NCBI GenBank assembly: GCA_038525605.1 | Contig: JBCBHL010000003.1 | Span: 1 to 56,256, forward strand | Direction: 5' to 3' | From: JANSWY01 sp038525605 | GTDB taxonomy: Bacteria > Bacteroidota > Bacteroidia > Cytophagales > Cyclobacteriaceae | Length of the DNA: 56,256 nucleotides | Part shown: one piece after another, positions 17,360 through 26,056 of the stretch | Layout of the letters: each line of letters opens with the position of its first letter | Numbering within the stretch: position 1 is the stretch's first letter | Notes under the pieces: generated by a model | What the model was told of the DNA's origin: nothing | Seen by the model: the letters and a program-made list of their open reading frames with translations, nothing else | Databases searched by the model: none | Translations under genes and position numbers: made by a program

Positions 17360-18052
17360 TTATATTTTAGTTCCGAAGCTTAGATCACCAGCATCGCCAA
17401 GCCCCGGTATGATGTAGGCCTTGTCATTGAGCTTTTCGTCAACAGAACCTACCCAGATACTCATTGGGATGTCGATGTTATTTTTCAATTGATCAATACC
17501 AACTTCAGTACCGATGATGGAGAAAAAATGAATTTTAGCAGGCTTTCCAGCTGTTTGTAAGATACTTTTATATGCTGCTACAAGTGAGTTTCCAGTTGCC
17601 AGCATGGGATCTACCAATAGAACTTCTTTGTCATTAAGTGAATCAGAGGCGATGTAATCAAGATTAATTTCAGGTGAACCTGCATTGGATGAACTGCTTT
17701 CCTCTGCTCTGTATGCACCAATGAACCCACTATCAATTTGGTCAAATATTTCTAAAAAACCATTGTAAAATGGCAGTCCTGCCCTTAGGACAGTCATTAG
17801 ATACAGTTTATTTACCGGTATTTGGATTGTTGAGGAACCTAAAGGGGTTTTGATAACTTGTGCATCATAATTTAGCGTCTTTGAAAACTCATAAGCCATG
17901 ATGTTACCCAGCCTTTTCATGTTTTCACGAAACCTCAATCGGTCGCTTTGGATATCGATGTTCCTCATTTCGGAAATGAAATGGTTGGCTATACTATTTG
18001 TTTCATCTAGGATGTTCAGTTCCATTAAATCAATGCTTATATTGCGGTTCAA
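17360..18052 (-). CDS. upp: Uracil phosphoribosyltransferase
   Basis: This pyrimidine-salvage enzyme makes UMP from uracil and PRPP. The 230 residues show RFRENMKRLGNIMAYE near 41-56, MTVLRAGLPFYNGF near 86-99, the PRPP loop VDPMLATGNS near 147-156, and the uracil-binding end YIIPGLGDAGDLSFGT. Length is slightly above the usual 208-215 owing to the N-terminus; an internal ATG at 18025 (MELNILDE) is an alternative start. It is transcribed divergently from the M42 peptidase-hpt-adk run, so two nucleotide-salvage enzymes flank one intergenic region. Confidence 0.95.
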   Translation of the reverse strand: MNRNISIDLMELNILDETNSIANHFISEMRNIDIQSDRLRFRENMKRLGNIMAYEFSKTLNYDAQVIKTPLGSSTIQIPVNKLYLMTVLRAGLPFYNGFLEIFDQIDSGFIGAYRAEESSSSNAGSPEINLDYIASDSLNDKEVLLVDPMLATGNSLVAAYKSILQTAGKPAKIHFFSIIGTEVGIDQLKNNIDIPMSIWVGSVDEKLNDKAYIIPGLGDAGDLSFGTKI

Positions 18053-18221
18053 TTTTATTTAGGTGTTGCAGTAAACAGTCAAAAACTTTGATTGAGCATG
18101 ACTGACCACCTGCTAAAAAAATGACGATAATGATCACCTGGAGCAGGTTGTGCACTCAATGTACAGCAACGGAATTTGGTTTAAAGTTAGAATTTATTCA
18201 TCAATTAAACGATATGAAAAA

Positions 18222-19133
18222 ATGGAGCTTCTAAAAGAATTATGCAGTATCCATGCCCCTTCTGGTGAAGAAAAACCACTCAGGGATTTTCTGATTGATT
18301 ATTTTAACGAAAATAAGGATTCGTTCTCCTCCGAGCTAGAGCTAATCTATGGCGATGAATTTCAGGATTGTCTGCTTGTAAAATTTGGGAATCCAAGAAC
18401 CGTGATTTTTGCCCATATCGATAGTATTGGATTTACCGTCAGATATGAAAACCAACTGGTACCCATAGGAGGTCCTGTTGCTGAAGAAGGATTTGATCTG
18501 GTAGGCGAAGATTCTTTAGGTCCTGTTGCCTGTAAGTTGAAAGTTTCTGATGATGGTCATCTGTTTTATGATTTTGGGCGAGGGATCGATCGTGGCACAT
18601 CTCTAACTTTTGCCTGTGATTTTATTGAAACCGAAGATTATGTGCAGTCTTGTTACCTGGATAACAGGCTCGGGGTTTACAATGCACTAAAGGTAGCGGA
18701 AAACCTGAAAAATGGTGTAATAGCCTTTAGCTGCTGGGAGGAACATGGCGGAGGTACAGTGCCGTTTTTGTTGAAATATTGTTTTGAAAAATACCATATC
18801 AAAAAGGCATTGATTTCAGATATAACCTGGGTTACTGAAGGGGTCAGGCATGGTGAAGGTGTTGCTATTTCGCTACGAGATCGCAACGTACCAAGAAAAG
18901 AATTTGTTGATCAAATCATTGCTATTGCTAAAAAGCACAACGTGCCCTTCCAGTTAGAAGTTGAGGGTGGAGGTTCTTCCGATGGTCGTGAAGTGCAGCA
19001 AAGCCCATATCCGGTGGATTGGTGCTTCGTAGGTGCTCCTGAGGATAATGTACATTCTCCAACTGAAAAAGTGCATAAGGCAGATATTACCGCGATGATT
19101 CAACTATATCAAATATTGATGAGAGAACTCTGA
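18222..19133 (+). CDS. M42-type metallo-aminopeptidase
   Basis: This cytoplasmic dinuclear-zinc peptidase of the M42 (glutamyl aminopeptidase/FrvX-like) family has metal-ligand and catalytic blocks in order: FAHIDSIGF, YLDNRLGVYNAL, FSCWEEHGGG (catalytic and metal Glu), ISDITW and the C-terminal VHSPTEKVH. I chose the ATG at 18222 (MELLKELCSIHAPSGEE, 303 residues), where family similarity begins; an ATG 72 bases upstream adds an unconvincing tail. Its stop overlaps the hpt start as TGATG, so the two are translationally coupled. The preferred N-terminal residue cannot be read from the sequence. Confidence 0.85.
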   Translation: MELLKELCSIHAPSGEEKPLRDFLIDYFNENKDSFSSELELIYGDEFQDCLLVKFGNPRTVIFAHIDSIGFTVRYENQLVPIGGPVAEEGFDLVGEDSLGPVACKLKVSDDGHLFYDFGRGIDRGTSLTFACDFIETEDYVQSCYLDNRLGVYNALKVAENLKNGVIAFSCWEEHGGGTVPFLLKYCFEKYHIKKALISDITWVTEGVRHGEGVAISLRDRNVPRKEFVDQIIAIAKKHNVPFQLEVEGGGSSDGREVQQSPYPVDWCFVGAPEDNVHSPTEKVHKADITAMIQLYQILMREL

Positions 19134-19663
19134 TGATAAAAATTAAAGACAAAACGTTTGTTGTTTATCTCTCAGCTGAGAAACTTTTGACAAGAATTCA
19201 GGAGTTAGCTAATGAGATTTCCAATGACTATAAGGACAAAGACCCGTTGGTGATAGGAGTACTCAATGGTTCAATGTATTTTCTAACTGAGCTAACACTT
19301 CAGTTACAAAAAGAGGTAGAAATTGCTTTTGTAAAGTATAAATCCTACGAAGGTACCACTAGCAGCGGCGAGTTTCAGGTTGCAATGCCTTTTGATGAGA
19401 GAGTCGCTGGTAGAGATGTTTTATTGATAGAAGATATAGTCGATACGGGTAGAACTATTCAGAAAATAAAAACTGATATTGAACAGTTCCGGCCAGCAAG
19501 TGTAGAGGTGATTTCCCTTTTATTGAAGCCTGATGTATTTAAGGATAAATTCCCTGTTAAATACGTTGGATTTGAGATTCCGGAGAAATTTGTGCTGGGC
19601 TTTGGGCTGGATTATGATGGCAGGGGGAGAAATCTGAGAGACATTTATGTTTTATCAGAATAG
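19133..19663 (+). CDS. hpt: Hypoxanthine phosphoribosyltransferase
   Basis: This purine-salvage enzyme converts hypoxanthine (and often guanine) plus PRPP to IMP/GMP. The 176 residues show VIGVLNGSMYFLTEL near 40-54, the flexible-loop region KYKSYEGTTSSGE, the PRPP motif LLIEDIVDTGRTI near 96-108, and the base-contact FVLGFGLDYDGRGRNL near 151-166. Its start overlaps the preceding peptidase stop by one base; adk follows after 52 bases. Confidence 0.95.
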   Translation: MIKIKDKTFVVYLSAEKLLTRIQELANEISNDYKDKDPLVIGVLNGSMYFLTELTLQLQKEVEIAFVKYKSYEGTTSSGEFQVAMPFDERVAGRDVLLIEDIVDTGRTIQKIKTDIEQFRPASVEVISLLLKPDVFKDKFPVKYVGFEIPEKFVLGFGLDYDGRGRNLRDIYVLSE

Positions 19664-19678
19664 CCAGTAAAATTGTCT

Positions 19679-19686
19679 TATATTTG
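19679..19686 (+). promoter_or_regulatory. Possible -7 box of adk
   Basis: TATATTTG matches TAnnTTTG and would start transcription about 23-25 bases before the adk ATG. There is no clear -33 partner. adk could also be read from the upstream peptidase-hpt message. Confidence 0.35.
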
Positions 19687-19715
19687 AGCTTCGTTTTTTA
19701 AAGTAGATTTATATT

Positions 19716-20288
19716 ATGCTTAACATAGTGCTTTTCGGACCTCCGGGTGCAGGTAAAGGAACCCAAAGTGAGAATATTATCAAAGAGTATGATTTAGTTC
19801 ACATTTCTACCGGAGATCTTTTTAGAAAACATCTGAGCGAAGGAACTGAGCTGGGCACACTGGCCAGATCATATATGGATGCAGGAAATCTTGTGCCTGA
19901 TGAAGTAGTAATCGGCATGGTAGAGGATAAGATAAAGGAACACCTGTCTGATAATGGATTCATTTTTGACGGGTTCCCACGGACGGTTAATCAGGCGGAA
20001 GCGCTGGATAGCATGCTTGGAAAATACGATTTGTCCATCTCCGGAATGGTTGCACTTGACGTTCCTGAAGAAGAACTGAAGAAAAGAATTAAAGAAAGAG
20101 CTAAAGTATCCGGTAGAGTTGATGACCAGGATGAAGCAAAAATTGACAACAGGATTAAAGTCTATAACGAAGAGACCAGACCTGTGGCAGATTATTACAA
20201 AGAAGCCGATAAATACACTCGTGTAGAGGGAGTTGGTTCTATAACCGATATATTTGACCAAATCACGAAGATAATCTCCGCATATTAA
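19716..20288 (+). CDS. adk: Adenylate kinase
   Basis: This enzyme interconverts 2 ADP with ATP and AMP. The 190 residues have the P-loop GPPGAGKGT at 8-16, the AMP-binding block HISTGDLFR and GFIFDGFPRTVNQAE, and a short LID without the four zinc cysteines (RVDDQDEAKIDNRIKVY), the short form common in Bacteroidota. It lies in the hpt-adk-obg order; the 181 bases before obgE contain only a weak hairpin near 20327-20355. Confidence 0.97.
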   Translation: MLNIVLFGPPGAGKGTQSENIIKEYDLVHISTGDLFRKHLSEGTELGTLARSYMDAGNLVPDEVVIGMVEDKIKEHLSDNGFIFDGFPRTVNQAEALDSMLGKYDLSISGMVALDVPEEELKKRIKERAKVSGRVDDQDEAKIDNRIKVYNEETRPVADYYKEADKYTRVEGVGSITDIFDQITKIISAY

Positions 20289-20469
20289 TTGAGTCTGTCG
20301 GTATTGAGCCCGAAAAGAAAAGGTGTGTTGAAAGGTTAAATTCAGGGTTTTCAACGTTTCTCTTTGATTTGTTGTAAGTGCTTATTGAAATCCTGCTAGC
20401 TTTTGCTACCGATCAAACGTCTGCTGAATTGCAGTCTTCCTATTTTTAAATCTTATGTGATAGTATCTG

Positions 20470-21462
20470 ATGGCCGATTCAAACTTTATTGATTATGTGA
20501 AATTCTGTTCCAGATCAGGGGCAGGCGGGGCAGGTTCTACGCATTTTAGAAGGGAGAAGCACGTTCCGAAAGGCGGGCCCGACGGGGGGAATGGCGGACG
20601 CGGAGGTCACATTATTCTGAAAGGGAATAGCCAGCTTTGGACGCTCTTACACCTGAAGTACAAAAAGCATGCAATCGCTCAACCCGGTAAAGGTGGTGAA
20701 GGTGGAAACAGAACTGGTGCCGATGGACAAGATGTAATACTGGAGGTACCGCTAGGGACAATCGCCCGAAATGCCGAATCAGGGAAGAAGCTGGTAGAAA
20801 TCCTAGAACATGATCAGGAAGTGATTCTCACACCCGGAGGACGAGGGGGACTGGGAAACAGTAATTTTAAGTCCGCTACCAATCAATCACCACATTATTC
20901 ACAACCCGGTGAAAGCGGGATAGAAGAGTGGATTATTCTCGAATTGAAAGTATTGGCTGATGTTGGATTAGTTGGGTTTCCCAACGCTGGTAAATCTACT
21001 TTACTTTCAGTAGTTTCAGCGGCTAAACCTGAGATAGCTGATTATCCATTTACGACGCTCGTACCAAATTTGGGTGTAGTTTCATACAGGGATTACAAGT
21101 CATTTATCATGGCAGATATTCCCGGTATCATTGAAGGTGCTTCCGAGGGGAAAGGGTTGGGAATCAGGTTTTTGAGGCATATTGAACGGAACCCTGTTCT
21201 GCTTTTTATGATCCCTGCGGATGCTGAAAATATGAAAGAGGAGTATAAGGTGCTTCTCAATGAATTGGCAAAATACAATCCGGAATTATTGGATAAAGAG
21301 AAGATTTTGGCGATCAGTAAGTCTGATATGCTGGATGATGAACTCATTGAAGAGATGAAAGAAGAATTGCCTGAAAATGTGAATACATTGTTCATTTCCA
21401 GTGTCACAAATCAAGGAATTACCGAGTTGAAAGATGTACTATGGAAAGTACTCAATGATTGA
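20470..21462 (+). CDS. obgE: Obg family GTPase ObgE/CgtA
   Basis: This is a ribosome-assembly and stress-response GTPase. The N-terminal glycine-rich Obg fold covers residues 1-158 (SGAGGAGSTHFRREKHVPKGGPDGGNGG...). The G domain follows with G1 GFPNAGKST near 169-177, the switch region PFTTLVPNLG and G3 DIPGIIEGASEGKGLG. G4 reads SKSD instead of the textbook NKxD, a substitution I believe is common in Bacteroidota Obg. There is no C-terminal extension; the 330-residue length fits the short form. Confidence 0.96.
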   Translation: MADSNFIDYVKFCSRSGAGGAGSTHFRREKHVPKGGPDGGNGGRGGHIILKGNSQLWTLLHLKYKKHAIAQPGKGGEGGNRTGADGQDVILEVPLGTIARNAESGKKLVEILEHDQEVILTPGGRGGLGNSNFKSATNQSPHYSQPGESGIEEWIILELKVLADVGLVGFPNAGKSTLLSVVSAAKPEIADYPFTTLVPNLGVVSYRDYKSFIMADIPGIIEGASEGKGLGIRFLRHIERNPVLLFMIPADAENMKEEYKVLLNELAKYNPELLDKEKILAISKSDMLDDELIEEMKEELPENVNTLFISSVTNQGITELKDVLWKVLND

Positions 21463-21598
21463 TAAAAATCTGACGCTCTGCTATAAACTCTGTCATACAT
21501 CAATTTTAAAACTAAATTTTGTGTCATATTGTCATGATATCAACCTTTGGCAATATAATTGACTAATGTTCAATCGGAATTTTTAAGTTTATATTTCA

Positions 21599-22165
21599 AT
21601 GGGAAAAGAGCATAACGCCGAAGAAATGGAAAAAAAGGCAGAAGACCTTGAAAACAATCAAGAAGAACTTCAGGAAGAGGTGAAAGAGGAAGCAACAGCT
21701 GAAGAGGAAGTTTCTGAATTGGATAAACTGAAGGCTGAATTAGCAGAACAAAAAGATAAATATATCAGACTCTATTCTGAGTTTGAGAATTTTAGAAGAC
21801 GAACAGCAAAGGAAAAGCTGGAGATGGTGAAAACTGCCAACGAAGGGCTTATTTCGGATTTATTACCTGTAGTGGACGATTTCGAGAGAGCTGATAAGTC
21901 TTACAATGAGGAGGTGGAAATAAAGACCATGAAAGAGGGAGTAGACTTGATCTACGATAAGTTGGTGAAAGCATTGGAAAAGAAAGGTGTGACGGTAATA
22001 GACGTTAAGCAGGGCAGTGATTTTGATCCTGAATTTCAGGAAGCTATCACACAAATTCCTGCTCCGGATGAAGCATTGAAAGGTAAAGTAGTAGATGTTA
22101 TCGAAAAGGGATATCTGCTTGGAGAGAAAGTAATTAGGTTTACTAAAGTAGTAACAGGAGCATAA
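21599..22165 (+). CDS. grpE: Nucleotide exchange factor GrpE
   Basis: GrpE is a co-chaperone that releases ADP from DnaK. The 188 residues begin with an acidic, Glu-rich, coiled-coil-prone arm (about 1-60), followed by the core DKYIRLYSEFENFRRRTAKEK and the C-terminal beta domain GVTVIDVKQGSDFDPEFQEAITQIPA. It is directly followed by dnaJ (4-base gap), and dnaK is not in the window. No CIRCE-type inverted repeat was seen upstream. Confidence 0.95.
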   Translation: MGKEHNAEEMEKKAEDLENNQEELQEEVKEEATAEEEVSELDKLKAELAEQKDKYIRLYSEFENFRRRTAKEKLEMVKTANEGLISDLLPVVDDFERADKSYNEEVEIKTMKEGVDLIYDKLVKALEKKGVTVIDVKQGSDFDPEFQEAITQIPAPDEALKGKVVDVIEKGYLLGEKVIRFTKVVTGA

Positions 22166-22169
22166 GATT

Positions 22170-23285
22170 ATGTCTAAAAGAGATTATTACGAAATATTAG
22201 GAGTTGAAAAGTCTGCAAGTCAGGATGAAATTAAGAAAGCTTACAGAAAAATAGCTATCAAATTTCACCCCGATAAAAACCCCGATAATCCGGAAGCTGA
22301 AGAGAAATTTAAGGAAGCTGCAGAAGCTTATGAAGTGCTTTCCAGCCAGGAAAAGAGACAGCAATACGACAGGTTTGGACATCAGGGTATGGGAGGCCGT
22401 GGATTTAGCGGTCAGGGAATGAACATGGAAGACATCTTCTCGCAGTTCGGTGATATTTTTGGTGGAGGAGGTAGTCCTTTTGATAGTTTCTTTGGAGGCG
22501 GATCGCGCGGAGGAACAAGAGTTCGAAAAGGAACCAACCTCAGAATTAAGCTCAAATTGACTCTGGAAGAGGTAGCTGAAGGAGTAGAAAAGAAGATAAA
22601 GGTAAACAGGCTGATTACTGCCGAAGGCGTTACCTTCAAAACATGTACTACCTGTAACGGCACAGGTCAGGTGCGTAAAGTAGTGAATACCATGCTTGGG
22701 CAGATGGTTTCTTCTTCAACCTGTTCGACGTGTAATGGTTCCGGTCAGATTATTGATAAGAGACCTAGTGGTGTTGATAGCACCGGCCTGAAGCAGCAGG
22801 AAGAGGTGATTTCTATCAAAATTCCCGCAGGCGTAACTGAAGGTATGCAGCTTTCAATGTCAGGAAAAGGGAATGAGGCGCCAGGAGGCGGCATAGCTGG
22901 AGATTTGTTGATCGTCATTGAAGAAATTGAAGGAGAAGTTTTAAAACGAGACGGAAACAATATCGTGCATGAGCTTTACCTCAGCTTTATAGATGCTGTG
23001 TTAGGAACATCTGTAGAGGTTCCTACAATTGGCGGTAAGGTGAAGATTAAAATAGAGCCTGGTACACAAAGCGGAAAGATTCTCAGGCTGAGAGGAAAGG
23101 GAATTAAAGAAGTGAATGGATATGGTAAAGGAGACCAGTTGATTCACATCAATGTATGGACACCAAAGACCCTTACCAAGGAGGAAAAGAGCACTTTAGA
23201 GAAACTACGAAATTCTCCAAACTTTACTCCGGATCCTTCTAAATCGGAAAAGGGATTTTTCGATAAAATGAAAGAGTTTTTTTAA
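22170..23285 (+). CDS. dnaJ: Chaperone DnaJ with reduced zinc finger
   Basis: This Hsp40 delivers clients to DnaK and stimulates its ATPase. The 371 residues have the J domain with HPD at 33-35, a Gly/Phe linker at about 70-118, the zinc-finger region at about 150-195 and C-terminal substrate-binding domains. Only two CxxCxGxG motifs are present (Cys159/162 and Cys185/188) rather than four, so at most one zinc site can form. I recall the same reduced form in Flavobacteria and Cytophagia, so it is probably a lineage trait and not damage. It is co-transcribed with grpE. Confidence 0.95.
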   Translation: MSKRDYYEILGVEKSASQDEIKKAYRKIAIKFHPDKNPDNPEAEEKFKEAAEAYEVLSSQEKRQQYDRFGHQGMGGRGFSGQGMNMEDIFSQFGDIFGGGGSPFDSFFGGGSRGGTRVRKGTNLRIKLKLTLEEVAEGVEKKIKVNRLITAEGVTFKTCTTCNGTGQVRKVVNTMLGQMVSSSTCSTCNGSGQIIDKRPSGVDSTGLKQQEEVISIKIPAGVTEGMQLSMSGKGNEAPGGGIAGDLLIVIEEIEGEVLKRDGNNIVHELYLSFIDAVLGTSVEVPTIGGKVKIKIEPGTQSGKILRLRGKGIKEVNGYGKGDQLIHINVWTPKTLTKEEKSTLEKLRNSPNFTPDPSKSEKGFFDKMKEFF

Positions 23286-23329
23286 CAGGAAAACGAAACA
23301 TTGCGTATCCGATCTTCGTTCAAGCATTT

Positions 23330-24232
23330 ATGTTGAGGTGGATTTTGATGACGGGGATCGGATTATTTACGCTGACCCATGCTAACGGACAACTAAAAAA
23401 GTTTTATTCATTAAAAGATGCGGTTACCTACGATACCGTAAAATTGTCGTTAGAGGCTTCCACAGGAGCTTGTTATTTCAAAAACACATCTCACAGTTCT
23501 CCACTCAATATTTACGGTAATCCTGATCTGGATAGAATAAATCCAAGTTATCATACTCAAATCAAAGACAGAACTTGTTTTGTGGATTTAAAGCTTGAAG
23601 AATATCAATCTTCATCTTTTGATCAGGGATTATCTTTTGACTCATTTTTCTCAGTTCCCAAAAGTAGTAAGAAGGTTGAAAAGGATTCGTGGAAAGTCTA
23701 TCTGTCGGATAAGAAAATTTACGACCTGAACCTGCAATATGGAATAGGTGAAGCTTATCTCGACTTTTCCGGTTCTGCTGTAAAGAAAGTGAAAATCAAT
23801 ACTGGAAATGCCAATGTGAAAGTGGATTATGCCATGGAACACGAAAACACGATCCCAATGGATACTTTTTTCGTGAAAGTTGATTTGGGATCATTGGAAG
23901 CTAAAAAGATCAATTATATGAATGCTTCCAATATCATTGCAGAGATTGGCTTTGGAAAAGCTATTTTATCCTTTAAAGAAGGGGAAAATAAAAAATGCGA
24001 TGTGAATGCTTCGGTTGGTGCAGGAACTTTAGATGTTGTATTACCAGATGATGATACCCCTGTGATCATTCATATCAAAGATTCTCCTATGTGTGGAATT
24101 AAGATCGCCAAAGGTTTTGAAGAGGTCGAAAAGAACACTTATGTAAACATGAGCTACAGGCCTGATGCCGAAAACCTGCTGACATTTAAAGTGGACGTGG
24201 CAATCGGTAAAGTAATCTTCTCCCATCAGTAA
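23330..24232 (+). CDS. Secreted protein with repetitive beta-strand (toastrack-like) domain
   Basis: The product is not recognised with certainty. It has a signal peptide (LRWILMTGIGLFTLTHANG, then QLKK) and no membrane anchor. The second half has regular short strands with glycine turns (VYLSDKKIYDLNLQYGIGEAYLDFSG, KKVKINTGNANVKVDYA, NIIAEIGFGKAILSF), the pattern of LiaF/DUF4097-like toastrack domains. It contains several Cys that could form disulfides in the periplasm. It starts 44 bases after dnaJ and may be read through from it, which would hint at an envelope-stress link, but that is only a guess. Its 3' end overlaps the convergent YhhN-like gene by 7 bases. Confidence 0.6.
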   Translation: MLRWILMTGIGLFTLTHANGQLKKFYSLKDAVTYDTVKLSLEASTGACYFKNTSHSSPLNIYGNPDLDRINPSYHTQIKDRTCFVDLKLEEYQSSSFDQGLSFDSFFSVPKSSKKVEKDSWKVYLSDKKIYDLNLQYGIGEAYLDFSGSAVKKVKINTGNANVKVDYAMEHENTIPMDTFFVKVDLGSLEAKKINYMNASNIIAEIGFGKAILSFKEGENKKCDVNASVGAGTLDVVLPDDDTPVIIHIKDSPMCGIKIAKGFEEVEKNTYVNMSYRPDAENLLTFKVDVAIGKVIFSHQ

Positions 24233-24939
24233 GATGGTTTATCCATATATTTAACAATTCCCTCTGTAATAAAAAATTGGGCGAGTCCATAGGTTCCTAT
24301 GATTAACATGGGTGCAAGTGGGACGGTAAAAAAGAATATTTTCGATGCTAAAAGTGCATCGCTCATCAAAAACAAGCTCATTCCAATTTTTAGATATTGA
24401 GTATCAGGTAATTTATTTTGAACAAACGAGTACCACGTAGCAGTCGTAACTACTGCTCCGTAAAAGATAACTGCATACTTAATGTTCCCTTCAATCAACA
24501 AAACCGACACACAAAGAAAAGCAATGTAGCAAATCGATAGAATGAGGCTTACTAGTATGTTGTTGGATAGTAGACTCCTAAAGGAACCGATCGTATTAGC
24601 TTTAAAAATGTATAAATAGATGCTTTGAGTGATTAAAAAGGCCAAAATACCTCCTGGCAGAAATACCTGCTGTTGATTTAATAAAAGAATGTCTCCAATC
24701 CATGCCAGGATGATCGCAGCTGCCAGTAGTAAGTGCTGCTTGTAAATCCTACCCGATGTTTTTTGGATCAGATAATATAGCAATACTGGCATCATAAGCG
24801 GTTTGACAAATTTGTCAAGTTCAGAAGCGTCCATCAACCGAATGACTATATCTGCGATGAGAACCCCAAAATAGAAATACTTAACTGATTTTACTTTCAA
24901 GTCTCCTTTTATTGGAAAATATAAGATAAAAAAATGCAA
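24226..24939 (-). CDS. YhhN/TMEM86-like lysoplasmalogenase family membrane protein
   Basis: This integral membrane protein has about eight hydrophobic helices. The family pattern ILAWIGDILLL near residues 77-87 and LFLMSDALLASK near 190-201 includes the conserved Asp residues of YhhN/TMEM86 proteins, some of which hydrolyse lysoplasmalogen. The ATG at 24939 lies inside the end of the upstream transporter gene (59-base overlap); a TTG at 24900, preceded by GGAG, would shorten the overlap to 20 bases and is a plausible alternative start. It is probably translated from the transporter message. Confidence 0.7.
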   Translation of the reverse strand: MHFFILYFPIKGDLKVKSVKYFYFGVLIADIVIRLMDASELDKFVKPLMMPVLLYYLIQKTSGRIYKQHLLLAAAIILAWIGDILLLNQQQVFLPGGILAFLITQSIYLYIFKANTIGSFRSLLSNNILVSLILSICYIAFLCVSVLLIEGNIKYAVIFYGAVVTTATWYSFVQNKLPDTQYLKIGMSLFLMSDALLASKIFFFTVPLAPMLIIGTYGLAQFFITEGIVKYMDKPSY

Positions 24940-26047
24940 CAGAGCTTAAGACTGCTGATAATAAAAATGGAATAAACGTATTGTTATTATTCTGGCTGTA
25001 TAAATATCCTGATAAGAGAGCACCCATTCCTATTCCTGCTTCCAGGAAAATGTACATAGTAGCAATTCCTCTGCCTCTAAACCTGTCATCACTTAAATCA
25101 ATCGTCCAGGCATAAATAGCCGGTGAACTCATGCCAATTCCCAGTCCTAAAAATACACTGGAAACAATGAATTGAGTCTGAGTAGCTGATGTGCCCATTA
25201 GTATAGCTGCAATGGTGATTACAGGCACGGCAACTCTTAAAACGGCTACTCTTCCGTATATATCGCTCAGTTTTCCTGCTGTGATCCTCACCAATAGAGA
25301 CGCTACTACATATGAAAAAATATATATCCCCCTTGATGGTAAATCCAGTTGATCACTAATATTTGAACCCAGCGTCAGTACTGTTCCGAACGTAAAAACC
25401 GTCATCAAAAGCATCACTGAAGGAACCAGTACTTTAGGCTCGAAGAATTCATCTTTTTTAACAGCCAGCCTTTGTATAGAAAACTTCTTTTTATCAACCA
25501 GCGTTTCTTTCATTCCCACTAGCACTAAAACTGAGAGAATACCAAGAATTCCACTGGTGGCAAACATCATATTAATGCCAAATTTCTGTGTGATGAGTGG
25601 ACCGACGGCCATCGCCAGAGCCGTTCCAAAATTACTGGCAAATCCTACAATGCCCATTGCAGCACCTCTTCTGTCTGAGGGAACTATGTCAGCAACATAG
25701 GCAGCTGTACCTGTCGGTTTGAATCCCGTGCAAAAGCCGTGAAATACCCTGACAGCCAGAAAAAACCAAATAGTAGCTGCAAAAGGATACATAAGAGCTG
25801 CCAACGTACTGACAAGTGCACCAAAAATCATGACAGGTAGTCTTCCCCATTCATCCGCCAGCTTACCTGAGAAAGGTCTTGACACTAATGCACTTACGGT
25901 AAAGAGAAAGATGATCAGGCCTATGTGATCTTCCCCACCCATTTCAGAAAGATGGGCAGGTAAATCAGGTATCATGATGCTAAAGCTGGCGAAGAATAAT
26001 AAGCCACTCAGACACAAAAGCCAGAAGTTTTTGCTGTATTTGCTCAC
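24881..26047 (-). CDS. Major facilitator superfamily transporter
   Basis: This 388-residue permease has 12 predicted membrane helices. The cytoplasmic loop-2/3 signature GKLADEWGRLPVMIFGAL near residues 60-77 and its counterpart GKLSDIYGRVAVLRVAVP in the second half are typical of MFS drug/sugar efflux proteins. The substrate is unknown. It starts 9 bases after the prfB stop, so it probably shares the prfB transcript, and the YhhN-like gene overlaps its 3' end. Confidence 0.85.
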   Translation of the reverse strand: MSKYSKNFWLLCLSGLLFFASFSIMIPDLPAHLSEMGGEDHIGLIIFLFTVSALVSRPFSGKLADEWGRLPVMIFGALVSTLAALMYPFAATIWFFLAVRVFHGFCTGFKPTGTAAYVADIVPSDRRGAAMGIVGFASNFGTALAMAVGPLITQKFGINMMFATSGILGILSVLVLVGMKETLVDKKKFSIQRLAVKKDEFFEPKVLVPSVMLLMTVFTFGTVLTLGSNISDQLDLPSRGIYIFSYVVASLLVRITAGKLSDIYGRVAVLRVAVPVITIAAILMGTSATQTQFIVSSVFLGLGIGMSSPAIYAWTIDLSDDRFRGRGIATMYIFLEAGIGMGALLSGYLYSQNNNNTFIPFLLSAVLSSVAFFYLIFSNKRRLESKIS

Positions 26048-26056
26048 AATTAACTA

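Noticed and set aside
20327..20355. GTTGAAA/TTTCAAC hairpin as the adk terminator
   Set aside because: The loop is long and no T-run follows, so it is not convincing.
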